Origin: AP-15 sp963774345
Lineage (GTDB): Bacteria; Pseudomonadota; Alphaproteobacteria; ATCC43930; CGMCC-115725
Direction of reading: 5' to 3'
DNA length: 64,000 nt
NCBI GenBank assembly: GCA_963774345.1
Contig: CAVZFB010000024.1
Coordinates: 310,001 to 374,000 of the forward strand
The notes under the pieces are model-generated. The model was not told the DNA's origin and did not search any database. It saw only the letters and a list, made by a program, of their open reading frames with translations. A program made the position numbers and the translations under genes. Positions 21,571-29,725 of this stretch are shown here, in pieces (position 1 is the first letter of the stretch; every line of letters starts with the position of its first letter).

Positions 21571-22722
21571 ATGAATAGTGCGTTGGACGGGCTTCGCGTG
21601 CTGGATTTTACGACGACGATTGCCGGGCCGCATTGCGGGCGGATGCTGGCCGATCTCGGCGCCGAGGTGATCAAGATCGAGGCGCCGGAGGGCGACATGA
21701 TGCGCACCCGTCCTCCGCTGCGCGACGGCGCCAGCACCAGCTTTGGCCAATTGAACGCGGGCAAAAAGAGCGTTGCCCTTGATCTGAAATCGCTGCACGG
21801 GGTCGAGGCGGCGCGTAGGCTCGTCGCCACCGCTGATGTCGTGGTCGAGAACTTCCGGCCCGGCGTCATGCGGCGCTTCGGACTCGATTACTCGGCGATG
21901 AAGGAAATCAAGCCCGACCTCGTCTATTGCGCGATTTCCGGTTATGGCCAGACCGGGCCTTCGGCCGAACTGCCGGCCTATGCGCCGGTGATCCATGCCT
22001 CTTCGGGCTACGACCTGGCCCAGATCGCCCATCAGGAAGAAGCGCGGCGCCCGGATTATTGCGGCATTTTCATCGCCGACGTTCTCACCGGTACCTACGC
22101 CTTTGGCGCGATCATGACCGCGCTCTACCAGCGCCAGATGACTGGCGAGGGCCAGATGATCGACGTGTCGATGCTCGAAAGTATGCTGAGCCTGACCTTG
22201 AGCGAGATTCAGGCCGCGCAATTCGCGGTGGCGCCGCCCGGGCGGCCGATCTTCGGCCCGATCGCCACCAAGGACGGCTATATCATGCTGGCGATTGCCA
22301 GCGAGCGGACGTTCCAGAACCTCGCCGCCGGTAGCGGTCATCCCGGCTGGATCACCGATCCACGGTTCGCGCAATATACCGATCGGCGCCGGCATTGGGG
22401 CGATCTCGTCGACGAGCTCGAGCTGTGGTCGAAGGAACGCACGACCGCCGAGGTCCAGGCGATCTTCGACCGCCATGGCGTGCCGTCCTCGCCCTATCGT
22501 ACGGTCAAGGAAGCGATGACCGATCCGCAGCTCGCCCACCGCAACGCCTTCGCCGAGATCACCGATGCCGGCGGCACGTTTAGAGCGCTCAATCCGCCAT
22601 TCCGGTTTTCCGCCGCACGCACCGCCGCACAGCCTTTCGTCGCCGCGCTTGGTGAGCACACCGAGGCCGTCCTCGCTGAGCTCGGCTACACCCCGGCCGA
22701 GATCGTGGCCTTCCGCGGCTAG
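21571..22722 (+). CDS. CaiB/BaiF family (class III) CoA-transferase
   Basis: A 383-residue class III CoA-transferase. The N-terminus L-D-G-L-R-V-L-D-F-T and A-G-P-x-C-G-R-M-L-A-D-L-G-A-E-V-I-K-I-E is diagnostic. The catalytic Asp is D170, just before V-L-T-G-T-Y-A-F-G-A. N-F-R-P-G-V is the CoA-contact loop. GGGAGGAG precedes the ATG. It moves CoA between acyl-CoA and a free acid; substrate unknown. Its stop overlaps the stop of the convergent PaaI-like gene (CTAG), so the two transcripts meet tail to tail. Confidence 0.9.
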   Translation: MNSALDGLRVLDFTTTIAGPHCGRMLADLGAEVIKIEAPEGDMMRTRPPLRDGASTSFGQLNAGKKSVALDLKSLHGVEAARRLVATADVVVENFRPGVMRRFGLDYSAMKEIKPDLVYCAISGYGQTGPSAELPAYAPVIHASSGYDLAQIAHQEEARRPDYCGIFIADVLTGTYAFGAIMTALYQRQMTGEGQMIDVSMLESMLSLTLSEIQAAQFAVAPPGRPIFGPIATKDGYIMLAIASERTFQNLAAGSGHPGWITDPRFAQYTDRRRHWGDLVDELELWSKERTTAEVQAIFDRHGVPSSPYRTVKEAMTDPQLAHRNAFAEITDAGGTFRALNPPFRFSAARTAAQPFVAALGEHTEAVLAELGYTPAEIVAFRG

Positions 22723-23126
22723 CCCTGCTCGGACGGCGTCGCTTCGACCGGAAGAACCAGCTGGGTCTGAGTCACCAGCGCCACCCGCTTGCCGTCAGGA
22801 CCATAGATCGAAGTCTGCCACACCAGCATGCGGCGGCCGATGTGCAGCGGCACCAACTCGCCGGTGACCCGGCCGGCGGCGCACGAGCGGAAAAAATTCG
22901 TCTTCAACTCAATGGTCGTCGTGCGTGCGCCCGGCGGAATGTGAAAGCGCGACCCCGACCCACCGAGATCGTCGGCAAAGGCCATCAGGGCGCCGCCATG
23001 TAAAATGCCGAAGGCGTTCAAGTGACGCTCGTCTGCATCCATCTCGCCGACGATCCTGTCCCTATCGGCAGAGGTGATGCGAATGCCGAAGTGCAATGGC
23101 ATCCCGGTGCGCGGCGGCAGCGCCAT
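22719..23126 (-). CDS. PaaI-type hotdog-fold thioesterase
   Basis: A 135-residue hotdog protein. H-L-N-A-F-G-I-L-H-G-G-A-L-M-A-F-A-D is the thioesterase core (HGG with the acidic D on the following helix). The C-terminal strand V-A-L-V-T-Q-T-Q-L-V-L is typical. The start at 23126 is chosen because 23171 would overlap the upstream phosphoesterase. It probably hydrolyses an aryl- or acyl-CoA. It is the last gene of a same-strand series that begins with the molybdate locus, though the upstream genes are functionally unrelated. Confidence 0.85.
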   Translation of the reverse strand: MALPPRTGMPLHFGIRITSADRDRIVGEMDADERHLNAFGILHGGALMAFADDLGGSGSRFHIPPGARTTTIELKTNFFRSCAAGRVTGELVPLHIGRRMLVWQTSIYGPDGKRVALVTQTQLVLPVEATPSEQG

Positions 23127-23142
23127 TGCCGCTTCTGCCCTT

Positions 23143-23889
23143 CTAACGCGAGAGTACTTCGCGGGTGACAACCACCTCGCCTGCCGCAGTCAGCCGCACC
23201 AGATTGACCGTCTGCGCCAGCTCGGGCGAGCCTGAGTAATAGGCCGGTACGACGCCGTTGCCGACCTGCATCGGCCTGTCCCAATGGCCGAGGGCTAGAT
23301 AGTCAGCCGCGGTCGCAGCGATTTCCTCGTCGCCGAACACCCAGGACGGGCGCAGCGGATTGGCGCGCGTCGTGGGCGGCTCGTAATGTCCGTGCCCGAT
23401 CGCCACCTGCCAGCGGGTCGAGCGTGGCCGCGGCCCGCGCAACGGCGGCATGTCGAAATAGTCGCGATGGGAATGCCCCCAGACTTCAAGATCGTGCGCC
23501 GCGAAACGCACGGCCTCGTCATGCGTGACGCCGAGAATGGCGAGGTTCGGGATCTCCGCGAACCGGCCGCGGACGTAAACCAAGTCCGTCATGGCGGGGT
23601 CGTGGTTGCCGGGCAGGATCACGACCGGCATGCCGGCGTCGGCCAGCAGGCCCCCGGCGCGGTCGAGCAGCGCCACACCAAGCTGGTTGCTCTCAAAGGT
23701 GTCACCGGCGAGCAGAACAACGTCCGCTCTCAGTGCCCGCGCGGTTTCCAGCACCGCCCGCAGCCCCCCGGTCTCGCCGCCATCGCGGGCCGCGGCAACG
23801 CGCCCCTCGTCGACATGGATGTCGGAGCTGTGGACGACCACCACCTCCGCGCCGATAACCGGTTGCGGCCTCTTGGGCAAGCGATCCAT
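23143..23889 (-). CDS. calcineurin-like metallophosphoesterase
   Basis: A 248-residue phosphoesterase with the metal-binding motifs in order: H-S-S-D-I-H near residue 23, L-L-A-G-D-T-F, L-P-G-N-H-D-P, W-G-H-S-H and G-H-G-H-Y. The set resembles SbcD/exonuclease-type and cyclic-nucleotide phosphoesterases. The start at 23889 avoids a long overlap with the methyltransferase upstream. Cytoplasmic; no signal sequence. Substrate unknown. Confidence 0.85.
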   Translation of the reverse strand: MDRLPKRPQPVIGAEVVVVHSSDIHVDEGRVAAARDGGETGGLRAVLETARALRADVVLLAGDTFESNQLGVALLDRAGGLLADAGMPVVILPGNHDPAMTDLVYVRGRFAEIPNLAILGVTHDEAVRFAAHDLEVWGHSHRDYFDMPPLRGPRPRSTRWQVAIGHGHYEPPTTRANPLRPSWVFGDEEIAATAADYLALGHWDRPMQVGNGVVPAYYSGSPELAQTVNLVRLTAAGEVVVTREVLSR

Positions 23890-23984
23890 TACCAATTTAT
23901 AGCGGTCGGCCCGACCGCTGAGCAATACGGCGGATCGCCTTCCGCGCCAATTGCGCGGACCGGGCGTTATTCGGGCTGGATAAG

Positions 23985-24794
23985 TTAGATCGGCGTGGGA
24001 ACGACACCGCGCGCCGCCCAAGCTGTTGCGGCCATCGCGCGCGGGCTATCGGCGGCGCCGCCTAGATAAGCGCGGCGCACCGCCGCAGCAAGGCGGTCCA
24101 ACCGCTCCGGAGCGAGCCCTTTGACGTAGTCTCCAACGGGCCCCTGGGCGTTTTCGATCGGCTCCCAATAATCCGAAAAGTCGCGGTATTCCATTCGGAT
24201 GGTCAGCGAGCAGGCGTCGACCTCGTCGAGCTCCACCTCGTGAAAGGCCGCGGCGAGTTCGCCGGGACCGGTGAGCGGGCTCGAATAGTGACGGGCGCGG
24301 GCTCGGTCTGCCGCCGGATCGAGCGCGGCCGCGGTGTCCCAGAAGATCCGCTGATAGATCAGCCCGCCGGGAAAGTTCCAGACGGCAGCAGCGATCACCC
24401 CGCCCGGACGGGTGACCCGGCGCATCGCCGCGAGAGCGCGGATCGGATCGGACACGAAATTGAGGGCGAGCAGCGAAAACGAGCGGTCGAAGCTCGCGTC
24501 CGGAAGGTCGGGGGCAACGGCATCGCCGGTCGCGAAGCTGAGGCGCGGATCAGCGGAGCGCGTTGCTGCGAAGGCGACATAAGGTGTGGCGATGTCGATG
24601 CCGAGGATTGCTGCAGGCTCGGAATGGGTAGCGAGTACGAGCGCCAAGCTTCCGGTTCCGCAGCCGACATCGAGCACCCGCTCGCCGGGCGCGATTCCGG
24701 CCCAGGCGATCAGCTCGCGCGCCAGCAGCGGGCTCCAGCGGCCCATCAACCGCTCGTAAGCCTGCGCGCTGGTCGCGGAGTAGCGCGACGGCAT
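23985..24794 (-). CDS. class I SAM-dependent methyltransferase
   Basis: A 269-residue Rossmann-fold methyltransferase. Motif I is V-L-D-V-G-C-G-T-G-S, followed by G-I-D-I-A (motif II acid), F-A-T-G-D-A (motif III) and F-D-R-S-F-S-L-L-A-L-N-F (motif IV). The pattern fits UbiE/Methyltransf_11 enzymes acting on small molecules. It lies 26 bp downstream of modE and may be cotranscribed with it. Substrate unknown. Confidence 0.85.
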   Translation of the reverse strand: MPSRYSATSAQAYERLMGRWSPLLARELIAWAGIAPGERVLDVGCGTGSLALVLATHSEPAAILGIDIATPYVAFAATRSADPRLSFATGDAVAPDLPDASFDRSFSLLALNFVSDPIRALAAMRRVTRPGGVIAAAVWNFPGGLIYQRIFWDTAAALDPAADRARARHYSSPLTGPGELAAAFHEVELDEVDACSLTIRMEYRDFSDYWEPIENAQGPVGDYVKGLAPERLDRLAAAVRRAYLGGAADSPRAMAATAWAARGVVPTPI

Positions 24795-24820
24795 CGAGCG
24801 AAACCTAGGTTGTCCTGACT

Positions 24821-25174
24821 TCAGGGATCGGGCGCCGGCCTGACCGTCGCCGCAGCGAGGACCGCGAGGTCGGCGGCAGCCGCCGCGTGCGCTTTATCCT
24901 CGATCGCGTGGTATCGCTCCACGACACCAGAGCCGAACGCCGTCAGCTCGGCGCCGCCGCCGCCTTGGCCGCCATGCTTGGTCGCGATCACCTGCTGATC
25001 GAACAGGGCGTTCAACGCATCGACCAACAGCCAGGCACGGCGATACGACATCCCCATCGAACGTCCCGCCGCCGAAATCGAGCCATGATCACGAATCGCC
25101 TCGAGCAGCCGTATCTTGCCATGGCCAACGGCCTGTCCGGGTCCGAAATCGAGACGCAAGGTGAGCCTCGCCAT
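24821..25174 (-). CDS. modE: ModE-type winged-helix transcriptional regulator (DNA-binding domain only)
   Basis: A 117-residue protein carrying the LysR-like winged helix of ModE: G-K-I-R-L-L-E-A-I-R-D-H-G-S-I-S-A-A-G-R-S then M-S-Y-R-R-A-W recognition helix, and a wing G-G-Q-G-G-G-G. It lacks the C-terminal molybdate-binding (MOP/TOBE) domains of E. coli ModE, as do several alphaproteobacterial relatives. The neighbourhood (modA, a molybdopterin-oxidoreductase-like protein, two ModE-like palindromes at 26373 and 26490) supports a role in molybdate-dependent control. How it would sense molybdate without the MOP domain is unclear. Its first 86 bases overlap the 3' end of the upstream gene. Confidence 0.85.
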   Translation of the reverse strand: MARLTLRLDFGPGQAVGHGKIRLLEAIRDHGSISAAGRSMGMSYRRAWLLVDALNALFDQQVIATKHGGQGGGGAELTAFGSGVVERYHAIEDKAHAAAAADLAVLAAATVRPAPDP

Positions 25175-26324
25175 TGGCGCAGTATAGCCGATGCGAAAGG
25201 CGAGCGCAGCCGGGTTGCATGGCCGAGCCGTTCTTCGGCTCCGCCGCCAAACGAACGGACTTAACCAAGGTCAGCGCCAAAAGAGCCGCCGCCAGCAACA
25301 TGATTGATGCCGGCTCCGGAACGGCGTCGACAACTGCGAGGTTAACCAGGTTCGAGACGTAGCGCCCACCACGAGAGTCGCCCGGCACGACAACGCGGGC
25401 AAACCCGTTGGCGCCGAGCGGCTCGTCCACTCCATCCACCTCCATTTCGTACGCGATAAGATCGGGCGCGGTGGCGCTTCCGCCAAACATCGGATCGAGC
25501 TCGCCCAGCGAAAAGATGGCCGAATATCCGTCGCTGCCTGTCGCCTGCAGATAATAATTCAAAATATCGTTCTTGATTGCCGGGTTGGTCACGATCCCGG
25601 AATCGGTCAGCAGGGTCCAGATTGACACCCCGATAAAAGTCTCAGTCACCGAAGTGCCGCTAGAGAGGAAGGTCACGGTCTCTCTCGTCACCGGCAGCGC
25701 TTCGAGGCTAGCGAGGTTGTAGGTACCAGGGGTCTTGACGGCTCCGGACAACGAGAATTCGCTCGTCTCACCTCCACCCATCGACGTCTGCACCTGGGCG
25801 GTGCCGACCCGCAGATTGTTCAGATTCGAGACATAGCGCCCGCCGAAATTGTCCTTCGCGGCGACGGCCCGTGCGAACCCGATCGAGCCGAGCGGCACCG
25901 GCGAAGTCCCCTGCAGATTGGCGACTAGGACTTGCGGGCTGCTGCCGCCGAAATTGGGGTTGAGCTCACCCAGCGAAAACAATGCGCTGTAGCCGTCGCT
26001 GCCGGTGGCGACGACATACTGAAGCAACACGCCGTTCTTCACGGGCGGGGGCGGCGTTACCAACCCAACGGTATTCAGCAACGACCACAAAGTGGGGCCG
26101 GTAAAGCTCGTGTTCACCGTTGTGCTGCCGGACTGATAAGTCACGTTCTCGGTCGTCGACGGCAACGTCGACAAGCTTGAGAAATTGTAGGTCGCGGGCG
26201 CGGTGACGTCGCCGGTGACGGTGAATTGGGTCGTGACCGGAGCCGCGGCGGCGTCCCACCCGCAGCCCGCCAGAAGCACCGCTCCGACGATCGCGGTGCG
26301 GAAAGTCAAAGGTGACATTCTCAT
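25089..26324 (-). CDS. secreted protein with two molybdopterin-oxidoreductase-like repeats and a PEP-CTERM-like tail
   Basis: A 411-residue protein. The signal region (T-F-R-T-A-I-V-G-A-V-L-L-A-G-C-G-W) contains a possible lipobox Cys. Two tandem domains follow, about 30-180 and 185-335. Each begins with a G-(D/A)-V-x-x-P-x-T-Y-N strand, has T-F-x-G-x-x-x-W-x-L-L and G-S-D-G-Y-S-A-(L/I)-F-S-L-G-E-L-(N/D)-P, and ends with (F/R)-G-G-R-Y-V-S-N-L. These motifs recall the oxidoreductase molybdopterin-binding fold, but no obvious cofactor Cys is present in either repeat. V-P-E-P-A-S plus a hydrophobic helix near 345-365 looks like a PEP-CTERM sorting signal. The further 50 residues to the stop overlap modE and are unusual, so they may not be part of the real protein. 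Confidence 0.7.
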   Translation of the reverse strand: MRMSPLTFRTAIVGAVLLAGCGWDAAAAPVTTQFTVTGDVTAPATYNFSSLSTLPSTTENVTYQSGSTTVNTSFTGPTLWSLLNTVGLVTPPPPVKNGVLLQYVVATGSDGYSALFSLGELNPNFGGSSPQVLVANLQGTSPVPLGSIGFARAVAAKDNFGGRYVSNLNNLRVGTAQVQTSMGGGETSEFSLSGAVKTPGTYNLASLEALPVTRETVTFLSSGTSVTETFIGVSIWTLLTDSGIVTNPAIKNDILNYYLQATGSDGYSAIFSLGELDPMFGGSATAPDLIAYEMEVDGVDEPLGANGFARVVVPGDSRGGRYVSNLVNLAVVDAVPEPASIMLLAAALLALTLVKSVRLAAEPKNGSAMQPGCARLSHRLYCANGEAHLASRFRTRTGRWPWQDTAARGDS

Positions 26325-26372
26325 TTTTGCCCCCGCTAGGAAAGTTCGGCCCGCGTCTCAACCCTCGGCCTT

Positions 26373-26396
26373 CGAGATATATTAAGAAATATAGCG
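26373..26396. promoter_or_regulatory. ModE-like operator 1
   Basis: Inverted repeat CGAGATATA-N6-AATATAGCG. The second arm reads CGCTATATT on the other strand, matching the first arm at six of nine positions. The arms resemble the E. coli ModE consensus (CGCTATATA-type half-sites, 6-7 base spacer). It lies 49 bp upstream of the start of the tandem-repeat molybdo-like gene. Binding by the modE product at 24821 is inference. Confidence 0.65.
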
Positions 26397-26489
26397 CTCG
26401 CATCCGGAGCGCCAGAGGCAATTCGCGCAGGCCTGTTATCGCCTTGTGGGTTAGCGCCTGACGCCACATGTCGGCAGCTTCTATCGTCT

Positions 26490-26513
26490 CGATATATAAA
26501 CAGCTATACAGCG
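26490..26513. promoter_or_regulatory. ModE-like operator 2
   Basis: Inverted repeat CGATATATA-N6-TATACAGCG. The second arm reads CGCTGTATA on the other strand, so seven of nine positions agree. Same architecture and spacing as operator 1, centred 105 bp away. It lies 89 bp upstream of the modA start, placed to control modA. Confidence 0.65.
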
Positions 26514-26602
26514 GCTTCGACATCTGTTCGCTCCCGGCAAGCAGCGTGGCGCCGGGCAGATGGATCAGCCTTTTGCCCTGACGTGGTCACGGAGAAAAGT
26601 TC

Positions 26603-27391
26603 ATGCGCATCATGATGCGGTCTAGTGTCGCCGCCGTCGTCTTGACTGTCCTGACGACGCTCGGGCCGGTCCGGGCGGCATGGGCGGAAGATGTCGTGGT
26701 GTTCGCCGCCGCCAGCCTCAAAAATGCCCTCGACGATGCTTCACACGCGTTCGCCGGCGCAGGCGGCGCGTCGGTCAAAATCTCCTATGCGGCCAGCTCA
26801 CAACTGGCCAAGCAAATCGAGAGCGGCGCCCCGGCGGACATCTTCATCTCGGCCGATCTCGCCTGGATGGATTACGTGCAAAAGCGCAATCTGATACAGC
26901 CAGCGACGCGGAAGAACCTGCTCGGCAACCAACTCGTGCTGGTTGCGCCGGCGGATAGCAATGTCAAGGTCGACATCAAACCCGGCTTCGATCTCGTCGG
27001 ATTGCTGAACGGCGGACGCTTGGCGATGGCCGATCCCGCCAGCGTTCCTGCCGGCAAATACGGCAAGGCGGCGCTCCAAAAGCTCGGCGTATGGGATGCC
27101 GTGCAGCCGCACGTCGCTGGCGCCGAAAACGTACGCGCCGCGTTGTTGTTCGTCGACCGCAAGGAGACACCGCTCGGGATCGTCTACGCCACCGACGCCG
27201 CGTCCGATCCCAAGGTCAAGATCGTCGGGGTGTTTCCCGAGGATACGCACCCGCCGATCATCTACCCAGCGGCGCTGACAGCGGCCAGCAAAAACCCCGA
27301 CGCGGCGAAGTTCCTCCAGTTTCTCGAATCACCGGCCGCCCGGCCGGCATTCGAACAGCAAGGCTTCACCGTGCTCGGAGCCGCCAAATAA
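26603..27391 (+). CDS. modA: molybdate ABC transporter substrate-binding protein ModA
   Basis: A 262-residue periplasmic protein. Residues 1-29 form a Sec signal ending A-W-A-E. The mature start V-V-V-F-A-A-A-S-L-K-N-A-L is the ModA oxyanion-binding signature (the A-A-S-L loop), with the later Y-A-A-S-S-Q-L-A and A-D-P-A-S-V-P-A-G-K-Y-G-K-A elements of the pocket. It binds molybdate or tungstate. No modB or modC follows: the next gene is a convergent deacetylase. The permease and ATPase must therefore lie elsewhere or be absent. Confidence 0.93.
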   Translation: MRIMMRSSVAAVVLTVLTTLGPVRAAWAEDVVVFAAASLKNALDDASHAFAGAGGASVKISYAASSQLAKQIESGAPADIFISADLAWMDYVQKRNLIQPATRKNLLGNQLVLVAPADSNVKVDIKPGFDLVGLLNGGRLAMADPASVPAGKYGKAALQKLGVWDAVQPHVAGAENVRAALLFVDRKETPLGIVYATDAASDPKVKIVGVFPEDTHPPIIYPAALTAASKNPDAAKFLQFLESPAARPAFEQQGFTVLGAAK

Positions 27392-27419
27392 GTCGTTCTC
27401 GTCCGCCAAGTTTAGCTGG

Positions 27420-28383
27420 TCAGCCTTCCGCGGTCACCAGACTTTTGACGGTGCGGAACAGCGCCTGGGCGCCGCATAAATAGGCCTCGAACGCGGCCTC
27501 GGAAACCAGGCGGCCATCGAGAAACCGGCGCAGCCGATAGGGGTTGGCGCCCGGCGGGTTGATCCCGCTCTCGGTCAGGGTCGCCGAGCCGACCCCGGCC
27601 GCTTCGAGAACCGCAACCGCGGAGGAATGAGCCAGCCCGCTGGGATAGCAGAAATGTCGAAAGCTCTGCTCCGGCCGGCCGCAGGCTCTGGCCAAGGCCG
27701 CCCGGTTGTCGGCGATCTCGCGTTCGAGATGGTCGGAGGCCACAGTCGACGAGCGGTGGCGATGGGTGTGCAATTGGATGTCCAGGCCGCGCCGATCGGC
27801 GGCGCCGATCTCGGCCGCGCTCATCAGATGAAACTGGCGGCTCTCCCACCACTCATCCGTGGTCACGCCAAACCGGGCGGCGCACGCGGGCGGCGCACGC
27901 GCGCAGCGCCTGTTCGCGTTGCGCCAGCGAGGGCAATTTCGCGATCTCGGCGATGATCGCGAACCGCTCGCTCGGCGACCGGCCGGCGCGTCGCAAGATG
28001 TAATCGACAACCACATTGACCACCGGGATTTGGTGGTCGGCGTACCACGTCGTCACATAGACGGTCGCCGGCAAGGCCAGTCCTTCGAGGATCGGCAGCA
28101 TATGGCTGTAGGTCGAGCTCCAGCCGTCATCGATGGTGATCACCACCGCGTGGTCCGGTAAACTGCCGTCCTCAAGCCGCTGCACCGCCTCGGCGAGCGG
28201 CAATACCGGATAGCGCGAATTCCGCAACCAGGTCATCCGCCGCTCGAATTGTTCCGGCTGCATGAATAAATGATTGCCGTACTGATAACCCGGCGTCGTC
28301 CACAACCCATGATAGGCCAGGATCCGCAGGCTTTTGCGCGACACCCGCCGCGACAGGGCAAACACCAGCCCCTCTTTCATCAA
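27420..28383 (-). pseudogene. polysaccharide deacetylase family protein, broken by a 13-bp tandem duplication
   Basis: The N-terminal 170 residues carry L-A-Y-H-G-L and the metal-site motif I-T-I-D-D-G-W of NodB-type carbohydrate esterases. The rest (L-H-T-H-R-H-R-S, the second metal motif, and F-C-Y-P-S-G) is in another frame. A perfect 13-bp direct duplication at 27874-27899 sits at the junction. Removing one copy joins the halves exactly (A-C-A-A-R-F-G-V-T-T) and gives a 316-residue protein. The predicted role is N-deacetylation of a surface polysaccharide. Because the change is a clean duplication and not a homopolymer slip, it is more likely a real mutation than the other frameshifts here. 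Confidence 0.85.
27874..27899. repeat. 13-bp perfect tandem duplication inside the deacetylase gene
   Basis: CGGGCGGCGCACG occurs twice head to tail (27874-27886 and 27887-27899). The unit is not a multiple of three and accounts exactly for the frame change of the deacetylase. Such repeats arise by replication slippage and can revert by the same route. Confidence 0.95.
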
Positions 28384-28644
28384 GCTATACCAAAAATTGT
28401 ATACTCCGAGAAGAATCCTCTCTGTACTTGTAGAAACGCTAAATATCGGTTAGTGGAATCTCTATAAGGACCGACGATTGACTACTGGACATGGCAGAGG
28501 GTCGGCGGGTCATCGGTCAGCGCATCTGCGATCTAGACCCGCCGGATTGAGGGGTTGCCCTTCTTTACCGACCCCTGAAGCGCCAGTCCCCGGGCTGACG
28601 AACTGCGGATTGTGCGAAAGCAACATCTGCGGAGTGGAACCGGC

Positions 28645-29721
28645 GTGAGCTGCGTTCGAGCCCCAGACGCGCCTCGTTTCTGGGGTGCATGGCTCGTCAT
28701 CTCGCTGCTGGCGGTGACCGCTTGTGCGCCAAAGGTGGACCAGACCGCCGATCCCCCCAACACGCTCACGGTTCTCATCCCAACGCCCGCGCGGCTCGCC
28801 GACGACAAATTCGTCACGACAGACGGCCAGCTTCTGCCGCTGCGCAAATGGTTGCCTCAGGGCCAGGTGAAGGCAGTGATCCTGGCGCTCCACGGGTTCA
28901 ACGATTACAGCAACGCGCTGGACGGGCCGGGAGCGATTTGGGCCAAGCTCGGGATCGCCACCTATGCCTATGACCAGCGCGGCTTTGGCGCAGCGCCGGG
29001 GCGCGGACGGTGGCCGGGGCGCGCTACCCTCGCCGCCGATGCCGCAAGCGCGAGCCGGATCCTGCGCCGCCTTTATCCCGGGGTGCCGCTGTACCTTCTC
29101 GGCGAGAGCATGGGCGGAGCTGTGGCGATCATCGCGATGACCGGCGAGAGCGGCACCCCGATCCCCGATGTCGATGGCGTTATCCTGTTAGCGCCGGCGG
29201 TATGGGGCCGGCCGACGATGGACCTGTTGCCCCGCGCAGCGCTATGGATCGGGGTACGCGTGGCGCCGGGGCTCAGCCTGACCGGCCGCGGGCTCCACAT
29301 TCAGGCTTCGGACAATATTCCGATGCTGCGCGCGCTGGCGCACGACCCTCTGGTGATTAAGGATACCCGCATCGACACGATCTGGGGCCTTGTCAATCTG
29401 ATGGACGCCGCTCTCGCCTCGGCCCCGCGGCTCCGCGCGCCGTTGCTGCTTATGTACGGAGCCGAGGACGAGATCATACCGAAACGGCCAATCCGCCGCT
29501 TTGTCCAGGCGCTCCCACCTGACTCGCGCGGTCGCTGCACTTTCGCCTATTACGAGCACGGCTACCACATGCTGCTGCGCGATCTCGATGGCCCAGCAGT
29601 AGCCGCCGATGTCGCTGGCTGGGTGCTGGCGCCCGGAGCGCCGCTGCTCTCGGGTGCGGATCGGAACGTTTTCGAAGCCGCCTTGGGTGGGACCACGCAA
29701 GCCTCGCTCGGCGAGCGTTGA
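28645..29721 (+). CDS. lipoprotein alpha/beta hydrolase (monoacylglycerol lipase-like)
   Basis: A 358-residue protein starting at a GTG with GGAGTGG ten bases upstream; a GTG 33 bp earlier is the alternative. L-L-A-V-T-A-C is a good lipobox (acylated Cys at about 27), so the enzyme is probably membrane-anchored and faces the periplasm. The hydrolase part has L-A-L-H-G-F-N-D-Y (oxyanion loop), Y-D-Q-R-G-F-G, the nucleophile elbow G-E-S-M-G-G, an Asp in Y-G-A-E-D-E-I-I and a late His in H-G-Y-H-M-L-L. This is the Hydrolase_4 pattern of monoacylglycerol lipases and lysophospholipases. It ends 4 bp before the carS-like gene, suggesting joint expression. Confidence 0.87.
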   Translation: MSCVRAPDAPRFWGAWLVISLLAVTACAPKVDQTADPPNTLTVLIPTPARLADDKFVTTDGQLLPLRKWLPQGQVKAVILALHGFNDYSNALDGPGAIWAKLGIATYAYDQRGFGAAPGRGRWPGRATLAADAASASRILRRLYPGVPLYLLGESMGGAVAIIAMTGESGTPIPDVDGVILLAPAVWGRPTMDLLPRAALWIGVRVAPGLSLTGRGLHIQASDNIPMLRALAHDPLVIKDTRIDTIWGLVNLMDAALASAPRLRAPLLLMYGAEDEIIPKRPIRRFVQALPPDSRGRCTFAYYEHGYHMLLRDLDGPAVAADVAGWVLAPGAPLLSGADRNVFEAALGGTTQASLGER

Positions 29722-29725
29722 GGCG

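Noticed and set aside
21307..22659. 450-codon frame antisense to the CaiB-type CoA-transferase
   Set aside because: Mirror frame of a conserved gene in GC-rich DNA.
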